This document shows positions 33,599-42,411 of a stretch of DNA of 47,272 bases, piece after piece. The position numbers were made by a program, and so were the translations under genes. Below the pieces are notes generated by a model. That model ran no database searches. It was given only the letters and a program-made list of their open reading frames with translations, and was not told the DNA's origin. Source of the stretch: Verrucomicrobiota bacterium (GTDB taxonomy: Bacteria > Verrucomicrobiota > Verrucomicrobiia > Limisphaerales > UBA8199); contig PSRM01000244.1 in NCBI GenBank assembly GCA_003176045.1, positions 1-47,272 of the forward strand, in the 5' to 3' direction. Within the stretch, counting starts at the first letter, position 1; each line of letters opens with the position of its first letter.

Positions 33599-36265
33599 AT
33601 GGCACGCAAGGCATCGGCGGAAGCACATCCATCACACGGATGGGGCGACGTCATTGGCGTCGCCCTGGCCGCGGGCGGCTTGTTGCTGCTGGTTGCGCAG
33701 TTGACTTTCGATCGATACGACTTGTCTTTCTATCGGCTCCCGCCCAATCACCCCCCGCACAATTGGATCGGGCCACTGGGTGCTCACTGTGCTCACGCTT
33801 CCTTCTTTATGCTGGGTTTCACGGCGTACATGGTGCCGATGGTGATGGCGGCATTGAGCCTGGGGTATTGGTTCGAATCGTTGGCCTACCTGAAAAGGCG
33901 CTGGCCCTGGGCACTTGTCCTGCTTGTCTCCTGCATGGGATGGCTGCAGTTATTGGATAAAACCCCGTTTTTCAGCCGGGCGCACGAAGCCATAGGGGCC
34001 CACAGCATCGGCGGACTGATTGGGGACAAGATTGATCTCTCAGACATTCTGGGCCGGACAGGCTCGGCCGTTATTTATGGGTCGTTGGATCTGATCAGCC
34101 TGCTCTTTCTCACCAACTTCCGGTTGCGGGATTTCTTCCGCAGCATGTTCGGAAAGCAGGCCGAGACGGATGCCACTGAGGAAGAGCTTGTCCTCGAACG
34201 AAAAGCGCGCGACCTGAAGAAACAAGCCAAGGATTTGCAGGAGCACCTGGAACGCTCGGGCCTGGGTCAGGATCTTCAACCGGTGCCTGCGCCCACGGTA
34301 CGAGACCTAAGTGTGCCGCAGCCCAAGCCTGGACGTGCCAAAAAGCCGGAAAGGAGCGCGGACAGCACTGTCCGCGCGACCGATCCCGCGAAACGCGCGG
34401 ACGAGGCCGTCCGCGTCCCCGGGCAGGAACCCGCCCCCGCAGATGAAGGGGAAGTGATCCCGGCCGCAGAGGTCGCCGCCGCCACCACTGCCGATGTGCT
34501 CGGCAAGAAGGCTGCGAACGGCAAAGCCTCCGACACGAAGACCGGCGCTCCTGAATCCGAAAAGAGCGATCAGATAGACGGCGAAGCCAAAGGTGAAGAA
34601 AAAGCCAGGCCTGAGCCTCAGGTCCATTTTGGGCCAATCGGCAGCACGAAGAAAGCTAAGAAGCCAAAGCCTATCACCGTGGCTTCCACGCCGATGATCG
34701 GCAACTATCGCCTGCCGCCGCTCGATTTGCTCCAGCAACCCGATCCAACGATCAAGCCAACCGAGTCAAAAGAAGAGCTGTTGGCCAATGCGCGCCTGAT
34801 GCAACAAACCCTGGCGCAGTTTGAGATCCCAGTCGAACTGGGCGACATCACTAAAGGCCCCACGATCACGCGGTACGAGCTGCACCCGGCGCCGGGCGTA
34901 AAGCTCGAAAAGATCACCGCGCTCAACAATAACCTCGCCGCCGCGCTCAAGGCCGAGCGCATCCACATTTTGGCGCCTGTGCCGGGCAAAAGCTCCGTCG
35001 GCATCGAGGTGCCGAACATGATCAAAACCAAAGTCATCCTGCGCGACCTGCTGGAATCCGACGAATGGCGCAATACAAAAGCCAAGGTCCCGCTGGCGCT
35101 GGGCAAGGATGTCTATGGCCATCCGATCGTCTCCGACCTGTCCGAGATGCCGCATCTGCTCATTGCCGGCAGCACGGGCTCGGGCAAATCGGTCTGTATC
35201 AATGCCATCATCACCTCGCTCCTGTACCGGTTTTCGCCCGACCAATTGCGCTTCGTGATGATTGACCCCAAGGTCGTCGAATTGCAGCAGTACAATGTCC
35301 TGCCGCACCTGGTTGTGCCGGTCGTGACCGATCCCAAAAAAGTCGTGCTTGCGCTCCGTTGGGTGATCAATGAAATGGAGAAGCGTTACCAAATCTTCGC
35401 CCGCGTCGGCGTCCGCAACATCGGCTCCTTCAACACCCGGCCCAAGCATAAACCTTTGCCCAAGGAGCCCGAATTGCCGCTCATGCCCAGAAAAGATAAA
35501 GAGCCGGGCGCTGAAGGTTTCGCGGTTGAAGTGGACGAGAAGATCATCGTGCCTAGGGATGAGGACATCGTCATTCCCGAGAGACTGAGCTACATCGTCG
35601 TGATCATTGACGAATTGGCTGACCTCATGTTGGTCGCGCCTGCCGAGGTCGAAATGGCCATCGCGCGCATCACCCAAATGGCCCGCGCCGCCGGCATCCA
35701 TTGCATAGTGGCCACTCAGCGTCCGAGCGTGGATGTCATCACCGGCGTCATCAAGGCCAACATCCCGGCGCGCATCGCCTTCCAGGTGGCTGCTAAAGTG
35801 GATTCGCGCACCATTCTCGACGCCATGGGCGCCGACAAATTACTGGGCAAAGGCGACCTTCTCTATTTGCCGCCCGGTTCCGCGAAACTAATCCGCGCCC
35901 AGGGCTCGCTCATCACCGACCAGGAAATCCAAAGCATCGTTGATTTCATCGCCCTTCAGGGCAAGCCGAGCTACGAAATGGAAATCCATCAGCAGCTTTC
36001 GAAGCCGGACGACGGCCCTGACGGCGAAGGCGGCATTGATGAAGATGAAGAGGTCATCCAGGACTGCATCGAGGTGATCCGCAGCGAACAAAAAGCCAGC
36101 GTCTCGCTCCTCCAGCGGCGCTTGCGCCTCGGCTATGGCCGCGCCGCCCGCATCATGGACGAGCTCGAAAACCGCGGCATCGTGGGCCCCAGCAAAGGCG
36201 CGGAGCCAAGGGATATTTTGATTGATCTGGATGGGACGGGGGCGGATGGAAGGCCGAAGGAATAG
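33599..36265 (+). CDS. ftsK: FtsK/SpoIIIE family DNA translocase
   Basis: An 888-residue membrane-anchored motor for chromosome segregation at division. Several transmembrane helices lie in residues 15-165, followed by a charged linker (about 180-360). The alpha/beta motor follows (about 365-790), with Walker A GSTGSGKS at about 524-531, Walker B IVVIIDELADLM near 667, and MARAAGIHCIVATQRPSVDV. The C-terminal gamma winged helix is at about 820-885 (GYGRAARIMDELENRGIVGP). An extra 50-residue insert precedes Walker B. The linker carries two palindromic repeats in frame (34356-34415). The stop is TAG, and its G begins a two-unit heptamer repeat (gtccaaa, gtccaat). Confidence 0.95.
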   Translation: MARKASAEAHPSHGWGDVIGVALAAGGLLLLVAQLTFDRYDLSFYRLPPNHPPHNWIGPLGAHCAHASFFMLGFTAYMVPMVMAALSLGYWFESLAYLKRRWPWALVLLVSCMGWLQLLDKTPFFSRAHEAIGAHSIGGLIGDKIDLSDILGRTGSAVIYGSLDLISLLFLTNFRLRDFFRSMFGKQAETDATEEELVLERKARDLKKQAKDLQEHLERSGLGQDLQPVPAPTVRDLSVPQPKPGRAKKPERSADSTVRATDPAKRADEAVRVPGQEPAPADEGEVIPAAEVAAATTADVLGKKAANGKASDTKTGAPESEKSDQIDGEAKGEEKARPEPQVHFGPIGSTKKAKKPKPITVASTPMIGNYRLPPLDLLQQPDPTIKPTESKEELLANARLMQQTLAQFEIPVELGDITKGPTITRYELHPAPGVKLEKITALNNNLAAALKAERIHILAPVPGKSSVGIEVPNMIKTKVILRDLLESDEWRNTKAKVPLALGKDVYGHPIVSDLSEMPHLLIAGSTGSGKSVCINAIITSLLYRFSPDQLRFVMIDPKVVELQQYNVLPHLVVPVVTDPKKVVLALRWVINEMEKRYQIFARVGVRNIGSFNTRPKHKPLPKEPELPLMPRKDKEPGAEGFAVEVDEKIIVPRDEDIVIPERLSYIVVIIDELADLMLVAPAEVEMAIARITQMARAAGIHCIVATQRPSVDVITGVIKANIPARIAFQVAAKVDSRTILDAMGADKLLGKGDLLYLPPGSAKLIRAQGSLITDQEIQSIVDFIALQGKPSYEMEIHQQLSKPDDGPDGEGGIDEDEEVIQDCIEVIRSEQKASVSLLQRRLRLGYGRAARIMDELENRGIVGPSKGAEPRDILIDLDGTGADGRPKE
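34356..34415. repeat. Two palindromic repeats embedded in the ftsK linker
   Basis: gcgcggaca-gcac-tgtccgcgc (34356-34377, 9-bp arms) and cgcggacg-aggc-cgtccgcg (34396-34415, 8-bp arms) are both perfect. They encode ADSTVRATDPAKRADEAVRV in the disordered linker. The element is shared with the SGNH/TPR gene at 24441. Confidence 0.8.
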
Positions 36266-36318
36266 TCCAAAGTCCAATGCTTTATTAATGTTGAATATAG
36301 GCGATAGTAACACAAGTT

Positions 36319-39054
36319 TTGAACAGAATGATGTTGCTTCGGAAGTTGGGCCTCAGAGCCATACTCGGCCTGGCTGTTATCAATTCGCCTTCAGTTTTCG
36401 GCCAATCTGTCGTAGATGCCTCGACGCTGACCGGCAAATTTGTCCTGGGTTACCAGGCGTGGCATGCGTGTGGCGGGGACGGGAAAACGCTCAGCGGCTA
36501 CATCCATTGGAGCCACCTGAACCGCGTGGAGCCATCGCCGAGCGATGTGGTGTGCGATATTTGGCCCGATATTACTGAGCTACCCGCGAACGAATTGTTC
36601 CCTGCCGCTTTCACCAACGGCAATGGGCAAGCTACCTCTGCTTACTCTTGCTATTTGACGAATACGGTGCTGCGGCACTTTCGCTGGATGCGTGATTATG
36701 GGCTGGACGGGGTGGCGCTCCAGCGGTTTACCAAGGACGTTTTCATTGATTCGACCTGGGCGGCATTGAAGAACACGAACCTGGTCAACTGCCGGTTGGG
36801 CGCGGAAACCTACGGTCGGGTTTTCTTTTTGATGTATGACATCTCGAATGAAGACCCGACTATAGTCACTAATCATCTGCAAAGCGATTGGGCTTATGTG
36901 GCGGGCACACTCCAGATCACCAATAGCTCCAGATACCTGAAGCACCGCGGCAAACCGTTGCTGGGGATCTGGGGGCTGGGATTCAATGGCGGGCTGGCGG
37001 TGACGCCGGCCAACGCGCAAACGATCATTGATTATTTCAAAGGGGCGGGGTGCACAGTTCTGGGAGGCGTGCCGGCGAATTGGCGAACGCTGAACGGGGA
37101 TTCACAGACCAACGCAGGGTGGGCTTCCGTTTACCACTCGTTCTCAGTGCTCAGCCCGTGGACCGTTGGTCGGTACACGACCGATGCGCAGGCTGATGGC
37201 TACAAGAGCACGATTACAGCGGACCTGGCCGATTGCCAGGCCAACGGGATTGATTTTCTGCCCGTCGTTTTCCCCGGGTATTCCTCGCACAACCTGAGCG
37301 GGTTCACCTTAAACGGAATTCCGCGCAATGGGGGCCGGTTTTTCTGGCGCCAAATCTACAATGCGCTGAGCGCCGGATGCCCGGCTCTCTATGGCGCGAT
37401 GTTCGATGAAATTGACGAGGGCACCGCGCTTTACAAACTGTCGCCGACGTCCAGCACGACTCCGGTGGCCTACCCAACGAATCAATACCAGTTTTTTGCG
37501 CTTGATGTGGATGGTTATTCATTGCCGAGCGATTGGTATTTGCGCGTGAGCACCGACGGCACGCTTGCGACGCACGGAAAGCCTTTGAACGAATGGCTGC
37601 CGATCACACCGACAAATACCATCACGGTTCTCTCACCCAATGGCGGCAACTTCTGGACCAGCGGCGTCCCGGCGACGGTCACCTGGAGCACGACAGGGTT
37701 GGTGAGCTATGTGAACATAGACATTTCCACCGACGGCGGCGCAACGTTCCGCGCGCTCGCCTATAATGCGACGAACTCAGGTTCCAAGGTTGTCAACGTC
37801 CCTTACACCGCCAGCACCAATTGTCTGGTGCGTATCGGTTCCACCAATGGAACGCCGGTGGCCTGGTCGCAAACGAATTTCACGATTCGCGTGAGTGGGA
37901 CCAATGCGAACATAGATTTGCAGCAGCTTTGGAGCATGGCGCCTGGCACCAACTCCTGGCTGCCCAATGACACCGGCAACACTGCGCGTGGGCTGGCCTA
38001 CAATGCCGCGAGCAACGAAGTATATACCATCAATACTTCGATATTCGCGGTCAACGTGCTCGATGGGACTACCGGGACGAATAAACCCGGGCTCCAAACC
38101 TTCGGCATTTCGGGAGGCAATTTTATTCTCGATAAGATCGGAGTGGCGGATGATGGAATTATATACGCCGGCAACGTACAGACTTCGGTTTCGAGTTCGT
38201 CGCCGTTCAAATTATATCGCTGGGCGAATTCGAATCCAGCTATCGCGCCGGTCCTGGCCTATTCCGGGCTCGCGGGTTTTGCCAGCGGGTTGAGGGTAGG
38301 AGATACATTGGCGGTTCGCGGCGCAGGCACCAATACACAGGTGCTTGTCGGGGCGCGCACGGTCAGCACCGTTTGCCTCCTGACAACCGCAGACGGAACC
38401 AACTTCACGGCGCACACATTGAATACTGACGCCACCCCTGAGCAATTGGGGAGCTGCCTGGCGTTTGGCCTGGGCAACTGCTTCTGGGCGACCACAAACG
38501 GCCTGCCGATCGCGCGGCTCAACTTTGATCCCATCAGCCTTGTGGCCACGACTGCCCAAAGTTTCGGAGCGAGTGTACTCCCCCCCAACTGCGGCGCCTT
38601 TGCCGTGGACCCTGCGAACAGCTTAATGGCTGCCATTATCCTGACTGGCGCCGCCGACCAGTTGAATCTGTACGATTTATCGGCCACGAATTCCGGCCCG
38701 GTCCTGCTGAGCAGTTGGGGCATTCCGGGCCTGAATGATAACAATTTCGGATTGGGCGCCGTGGCCTTTGGAGGCAATCGGCTTTATGCGCTGGATACGA
38801 ACAACGGCCTGCTGGCCTTTAGAGTCACTTTCCCTGGGGGACCGACACCCTTGAGCGCGAATCGCAGCGGAACCAACGTCTGGCTGGCGTGGGCGGCTTC
38901 AGCGCGCGGATTTTATTTGCAGCAGCGCGGCAGTTTCACGAATGGCAGCACGTGGCAGAGCGTATTCGATCCGGTATCAATCGCCGGAAACCAATTCGTA
39001 GTGACGCAGCAGGTAGCAAACGTGGCGGGGTTTTACAGGCTGGAGAAGCCGTGA
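36319..39054 (+). CDS. Secreted glycoside hydrolase 71/99-like protein with Ig-like and propeller-like domains
   Basis: A 911-residue exported protein. The signal peptide spans about 1-29 (ending SVFGQ). Residues about 30-420 resemble the GH71/GH99-like superfamily: KFVLGYQAWHACGGDGKTLSGYIHW, a WPDITELP segment, MRDYGLDGVALQRF, and GAMFDEIDEGTALYK near 370. An Ig-like domain (about 438-525, TVLSPNGGNFWTSG) and a probable beta-propeller (about 535-860) follow, and the tail ends GFYRLEKP like other exported proteins here. It likely acts on an alpha-linked glycan or mannan outside the cytoplasm; substrate is uncertain. It follows ftsK after 53 bp but is probably independent of it. Confidence 0.75.
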   Translation: MNRMMLLRKLGLRAILGLAVINSPSVFGQSVVDASTLTGKFVLGYQAWHACGGDGKTLSGYIHWSHLNRVEPSPSDVVCDIWPDITELPANELFPAAFTNGNGQATSAYSCYLTNTVLRHFRWMRDYGLDGVALQRFTKDVFIDSTWAALKNTNLVNCRLGAETYGRVFFLMYDISNEDPTIVTNHLQSDWAYVAGTLQITNSSRYLKHRGKPLLGIWGLGFNGGLAVTPANAQTIIDYFKGAGCTVLGGVPANWRTLNGDSQTNAGWASVYHSFSVLSPWTVGRYTTDAQADGYKSTITADLADCQANGIDFLPVVFPGYSSHNLSGFTLNGIPRNGGRFFWRQIYNALSAGCPALYGAMFDEIDEGTALYKLSPTSSTTPVAYPTNQYQFFALDVDGYSLPSDWYLRVSTDGTLATHGKPLNEWLPITPTNTITVLSPNGGNFWTSGVPATVTWSTTGLVSYVNIDISTDGGATFRALAYNATNSGSKVVNVPYTASTNCLVRIGSTNGTPVAWSQTNFTIRVSGTNANIDLQQLWSMAPGTNSWLPNDTGNTARGLAYNAASNEVYTINTSIFAVNVLDGTTGTNKPGLQTFGISGGNFILDKIGVADDGIIYAGNVQTSVSSSSPFKLYRWANSNPAIAPVLAYSGLAGFASGLRVGDTLAVRGAGTNTQVLVGARTVSTVCLLTTADGTNFTAHTLNTDATPEQLGSCLAFGLGNCFWATTNGLPIARLNFDPISLVATTAQSFGASVLPPNCGAFAVDPANSLMAAIILTGAADQLNLYDLSATNSGPVLLSSWGIPGLNDNNFGLGAVAFGGNRLYALDTNNGLLAFRVTFPGGPTPLSANRSGTNVWLAWAASARGFYLQQRGSFTNGSTWQSVFDPVSIAGNQFVVTQQVANVAGFYRLEKP

Positions 39055-39063
39055 CGAGAACTA

Positions 39064-39108
39064 GTCCAAAGTCTAAACACGTCCAAAGTCCAAGGTCCAA
39101 AGTCCAAA
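39064..39108. repeat. Tandem heptamer array (GTCCAAA type, 6 units)
   Basis: Units are gtccaaa, gtctaaa, (cac), gtccaaa, gtccaag, gtccaaa, gtccaaa. This is the complement of the GGACTTT type at 22632. It begins 10 bp after the stop of the GH71/99-like gene. Confidence 0.82.
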
Positions 39109-39170
39109 GTCGCGGCCCGTGTGGGGCAAAGACAGCCCTGCGGGTAAGCCATCGGCCAGACGTCTGTTTC

Positions 39171-39300
39171 GGCGCGAACCAAAAGCGGCAGAGGACTAGA
39201 GGACTGCCGCACTCCAAGACGCTTCGCGACTTCGAAGCGCTTCCTGCCTCGCGGAGCGTTTGGAGTGCGCGGTATTCCCGCGCTTTCGTTTGCATTCCCG
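39171..39300. repeat. About 120-bp palindromic element, copy 1
   Basis: Contains gccgcactccaagacgcttc (from about 39206) and its inverted partner gcggagcgtttggagtgcgc (39251-39270). The reverse complement of the whole stretch aligns along its length with 47027-47146. Together with the two heptamer arrays it fills the gap 39055-39401; nothing else is seen there. Confidence 0.75.
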
Positions 39301-39333
39301 TTGCCGCGGAACATTCGCTCTTCTATTCTGCCG

Positions 39334-39396
39334 CTTGACGCTTGAAACCTGAAACCTGAAACCTGACACCTGACACCTGACACTTGAAACCTGACA
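39334..39396. repeat. Tandem heptamer array (CCTGACA/CTTGAAA type, 9 units) abutting rpiB
   Basis: Units are cttgacg, cttgaaa, cctgaaa, cctgaaa, cctgaca, cctgaca, cctgaca, cttgaaa, cctgaca. The array ends 5 bp before the rpiB ATG at 39402, so it occupies the place of the ribosome-binding site. The same unit type precedes the gene at 45944. Confidence 0.88.
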
Positions 39397-39401
39397 CTCG
39401 C

Positions 39402-39848
39402 ATGAATATCGCCATCGGTTCAGACCACGCTGGATTCGAATACAAAGAAAAAATCCGGGCCTTCCTCGAAAGCCTTGGTCATAAGGTGAAGGATTTTGGA
39501 ACCTACTCGCCCGAACCAGTGGATTACCCACTTTTCATCAGGCCCGTGGCCGAGGCGGTTGCCCGTGGAGAATATGAGCGCGGAGTAGTGCTGGGCGGCT
39601 CAGGAAATGGCGAAGCCATCACCGCAAACCGTGTCAAGGGAATCCGTTGCGCGCTCTGCTGGAACGAGGACTCCGCCCGCCTGGGCCGTCAGCACAACAA
39701 TGCGAATGTGCTCTCCCTGGGCCAACGCATGATGCCGATCGAAATGGCTCTGAAGATCGTGCGCATCTGGCTGGACACGCCCTTCGAAGGAGGCCGGCAT
39801 CAACGCAGGATTGAGCTGATCGATGCGGGAAGTTCGGAACCCAAGTAA
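39402..39848 (+). CDS. rpiB: Ribose-5-phosphate isomerase B
   Basis: A 148-residue enzyme of the RpiB/LacAB family interconverting ribose 5-phosphate and ribulose 5-phosphate in the pentose phosphate pathway. It starts MNIAIGSDHAGFEYKEKI, with the substrate-binding D8/H9, and contains VVLGGSGNGEAITANRVKG (62-80). Here E71 in GSGNGE stands where the E. coli type has a Cys-based loop, as in mycobacterial RpiB, where Glu acts as the base. The ATG at 39402 is preferred over an upstream TTG at 39384, which lies inside the heptamer array. No Shine-Dalgarno is visible because the array runs up to the start. Confidence 0.93.
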   Translation: MNIAIGSDHAGFEYKEKIRAFLESLGHKVKDFGTYSPEPVDYPLFIRPVAEAVARGEYERGVVLGGSGNGEAITANRVKGIRCALCWNEDSARLGRQHNNANVLSLGQRMMPIEMALKIVRIWLDTPFEGGRHQRRIELIDAGSSEPK

Positions 39849-39866
39849 TTGTTAAAGGAACAAGAC

Positions 39867-40347
39867 TTCTTCGTTCTCTTCGTTTCCTTCTGTTTCTCTT
39901 CTCAGATTTCGCGGTTGGCACCCGGCAGGATCATGCGCACTACCCCATCGATTAGTTTTACCTCATGGAAATTGATGATCAGTCCAAGTGGGATATCCAG
40001 GAGCTTCATGTAGCTCAAGAGCTGTGCTTTGTGAATGGGCAGGACTTCTTGCACGCATTTAAGCTCCAGCAAAAGACAACCCTCAACCAGCACATCAAAA
40101 CGCAGCGGCTAGTCGAACACGAGTCCTTTGTATTCGATTCTCACTAAACGCTGGTTGGTTGTAGAAATCTTGCGAAGCTCCAGTTCCCGCATGAGACACC
40201 GTTCATAGATGCTTTCGATGAGGCCCGGTCCTTTAAGCCGATGCACCTCAATTGCCGCTCCAATCACCAGCCGGCTCAAATCATCGGCTTTGTGATAAAG
40301 CGGATGTATGCAAGCCTTTTACAGAAGAAAACGAAGAAAACGAAGAG
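39867..40347. mobile_element. Inverted-repeat-bounded cassette carrying a decayed GxxExxY gene
   Basis: The 27-bp sequence at 39867-39893 (ttcttcgttctcttcgtttc plus cttctgt) recurs on the opposite strand at 40321-40347 with 24 of 27 matches. Between them there is essentially only the GxxExxY frame, which begins 11 bp from one repeat and ends 8 bp from the other. The repeats themselves have a 9-bp rhythm (ttctcttcg, tttccttctg). No transposase and no target-site duplication were seen, so mobility is inference. Confidence 0.5.
39902..40309 (-). pseudogene. GxxExxY family gene with lost start and one in-frame TAG
   Basis: Read from 40309 on the minus strand, the frame gives HPLYHKADDLSRLVIGAAIE, then VHRLKGPGLIESIYERCLMR with the GxxExxY signature (GPGLIESIYE). 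An in-frame TAG lies at 40109-40111, after which it continues PLRFDVLVEGCLLLELKCV, then LPIHKAQLLSYMKLLDIPLG and ends at TGA 39902-39904. The two halves cover the whole family (about 125-135 residues). The codon where a start is expected (40307-40309) is ATA. Both defects point to an inactive gene; a GTG at 40093 could still express the C-terminal half. The biochemical role of GxxExxY proteins is not established. Confidence 0.75.
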
Positions 40348-40355
40348 GGTTGATC

Positions 40356-40703
40356 CTACTGTCCGGCGTTTGTGTGGATCCGGGCTTCAGCTTTGAGGAG
40401 TGAAATGAGCTTATCAATCTCAGCCAAATCATCCATCTCTGCCTCTTCCGCTGGTGTTAGTTTGCCTTCCTGGTTTTTGTGCCGTAATTCGCTAGCGCGG
40501 GCCGCGACTCTTTCTGAAGGATGAAAAGCAATGATTTCGCTCGGCTGCGGCCCATGAGCAAGAAACGAGACGACTTCGCGGCGCAGCTCGGAAACCTGAG
40601 CAGTTTCTGGGCGTAAGCCACGTGTGATGATCTTCACAATCCGCTGCCGCTCACCCTCAAGCGTTCGCGCCAAGTCCTCAGGAAGGTCAAGCGTGACTTG
40701 CAT
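40356..40703 (-). CDS. Small hypothetical protein with ribbon-helix-helix-like N-terminus, antitoxin-like
   Basis: A 115-residue protein starting MQVTLDLPEDLARTLEGE, which resembles the strand-helix opening of ribbon-helix-helix regulators. The C-terminus (about 68-105: RASELRHKNQEGKLTPAEEA, then LAEIDKLISLLKAEA) resembles small antitoxin-like proteins often found in Verrucomicrobia and cyanobacteria. No toxin gene is adjacent, so it may be an orphan. The gene is 9 bp from the end of the GxxExxY cassette and ends in TAG. DNA binding is an inference from the N-terminal pattern. Confidence 0.6.
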   Translation of the reverse strand: MQVTLDLPEDLARTLEGERQRIVKIITRGLRPETAQVSELRREVVSFLAHGPQPSEIIAFHPSERVAARASELRHKNQEGKLTPAEEAEMDDLAEIDKLISLLKAEARIHTNAGQ

Positions 40704-40787
40704 GTTCTAACCTTAATCAAAGCATCCGCCAGGTCAAGCTGGACACGAGCGCAGTTTTTGGATGCTGACCGGTGCCTCGCTCACATT

Positions 40788-40814
40788 TTTTTCGTGTCTT
40801 TCGTGTTTTTCGTG
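40788..40814. repeat. Tandem 9-bp array (TTTTTCGTG type, 3 units)
   Basis: Units are tttttcgtg, tctttcgtg, tttttcgtg. It ends 14 bp before the fumC start. Confidence 0.7.
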
Positions 40815-40828
40815 GTTATCACAAGGGC

Positions 40829-42226
40829 ATGATGCAACCATTCAGAACCGAAGGCGATTCGATGGGACAGATGCAGGTGCCGGAGGACGCGTATTACGGC
40901 GCTCAGACCGCCCGCGCGGTCGAAAACTTTCCAATCAGCGACCTGCGATTTCCGCGCCAATTCATCCGCGCGATGGGCCTCATCAAAAAACACGCTGCCA
41001 TAACCAACCAGGCGCTCGAATTGCTGCCACCGAACATTTCAGTCGCGATTCAGAAAGCCGCCAACGAGGTGATCGAAGGCAAGTTGGACGACCAGTTCGT
41101 TTTGGACATTTTCCAGACCGGCTCGGGCACCTCGACGAACATGAACGCCAACGAGGTCCTGGCCAATCGGGCTATCGAAATCCTCGGCGGTAAACGCGGC
41201 GACAAATCGGTCCATCCCAACGACCACGTTAATCGCGGCCAATCTTCCAATGACGTGATTCCAACTGCCATTCATGTGGCTGCATCGGAAAGCATCGTGC
41301 GCCAGCTCATTCCTGCGCTGGAGGAATTGCAAAAGGCACTTGCCGCGAAGGCAGCAGAATTCCACGAAGTCTTGAAGATTGGGCGCACGCATTTGCAGGA
41401 TGCCACACCGATCCGGCTCGGCCAGGAATTCAGCGGCTACGCGGCGCAAGTCCAGGCAGGCATCGAGAGGCTGCGCAAACTGGAAGGGCCATTGGGCGAG
41501 TTGGCGCTGGGCGGAACCGCAGTTGGAACCGGCCTAAATACCCACCCAGAGTTTCCTCGCCGCACCATCGAAGGCATTGCCCGCGAGACGGGGCTGAACC
41601 TGCGCGAAGCGGAGAATCACTTCGCGGCTCAGGGAGCCATTGACGGCTGTGTCGAAGCCAGTGGTGCGTTAAAGGCTGTTGCGGTTGGTCTGATTAAAAT
41701 CGCCCACGATATTCGTTGGCTGGGGTCCGGCCCACGTTGCGGTTTGGGCGAAATCAAACTACCTGCCACTCAGCCCGGTTCCTCGATTATGCCGGGGAAG
41801 GTAAACCCCGTCATGTGTGAGATGGTCATCCAGGTAGGCGCGCAGGTCATCGGCAACGATGCCACCATCGCTTTCAGCGGCACCTTTGGCGCCTTCGAAC
41901 TGAACACGATGTTGCCCGTGACCGCTTACAATCTCATCCAATCCATTGAGTTGCTGGCAACTGCCAGCCAGGTTTTTTCGCGCCGCTGCATTTCGGGGCT
42001 GGAAGCTAATAAGGAAAAATGCGAGAGCATGATCGAGCAGAGTCTGGCTATGTGTACGGCGCTGGCGCCGGTGATCGGCTATGATGCGGCGGCGAAGATT
42101 GCGAAAGTCGCTTATCAGACCGGGAGAACCGTGCGCGAAGTGGCCATCGAGAGTTCGGGTTTGGATAAAGCGAAGATTGATCGGTTGTTGGATCCGAGGA
42201 CGCAAACGGGGCCAGAGAAAAGTTAA
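40829..42226 (+). CDS. fumC: Class II fumarate hydratase
   Basis: A 465-residue TCA-cycle enzyme converting fumarate and malate, acting as a cytoplasmic tetramer. Landmarks are FRTEGDSMGQMQVP at the N-terminus, GSGTSTNMNANEV, VNRGQSSNDVIPTA, GRTHLQDATPIRLGQEFSGY and the signature GSSIMPGKVNPVMCEMV with its catalytic Ser loop. The frame is open upstream to 40772 but that part reads through a 9-bp array, so the ATG at 40829 (preceded by aaggg) is chosen. The stop TAA (42224-42226) lies inside the first unit of the downstream 9-bp array. Confidence 0.96.
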   Translation: MMQPFRTEGDSMGQMQVPEDAYYGAQTARAVENFPISDLRFPRQFIRAMGLIKKHAAITNQALELLPPNISVAIQKAANEVIEGKLDDQFVLDIFQTGSGTSTNMNANEVLANRAIEILGGKRGDKSVHPNDHVNRGQSSNDVIPTAIHVAASESIVRQLIPALEELQKALAAKAAEFHEVLKIGRTHLQDATPIRLGQEFSGYAAQVQAGIERLRKLEGPLGELALGGTAVGTGLNTHPEFPRRTIEGIARETGLNLREAENHFAAQGAIDGCVEASGALKAVAVGLIKIAHDIRWLGSGPRCGLGEIKLPATQPGSSIMPGKVNPVMCEMVIQVGAQVIGNDATIAFSGTFGAFELNTMLPVTAYNLIQSIELLATASQVFSRRCISGLEANKEKCESMIEQSLAMCTALAPVIGYDAAAKIAKVAYQTGRTVREVAIESSGLDKAKIDRLLDPRTQTGPEKS

Positions 42227-42266
42227 ATGAGTTAAATGGGTTAAATGAGTTAAATGAGTTAAATGG
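42222..42266. repeat. Tandem 9-bp array (GTTAAATGA type, 5 units) overlapping the fumC stop
   Basis: Units are gttaaatga, gttaaatgg, gttaaatga, gttaaatga, gttaaatgg. The first unit contains the fumC TAA. Confidence 0.85.
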
Positions 42267-42411
42267 GGACCACCCCGGGACCGCGGGCACTCTATGGCAT
42301 TCTGTCCGCTTCTTTCGTCCTCCTCGGAAAGCAGCATTGGTGGCGCTTCAGTCGTCCGTCGAGCGAATCAGGACGATTTGACTTTCAGAAGCGCTGCACT
42401 ACAGTTGAAGT

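Noticed and set aside
39334..39396. CRISPR-like array
   Set aside because: Units are 7 bp in direct tandem with no spacers and no cas genes nearby.
33260..40111. Possible TAG recoding (two genes readable through TAG)
   Set aside because: TAG ends ftsK, the small gene at 40356, the MazF-like gene and the PIN-TRAM gene, so it works as a stop in this genome.
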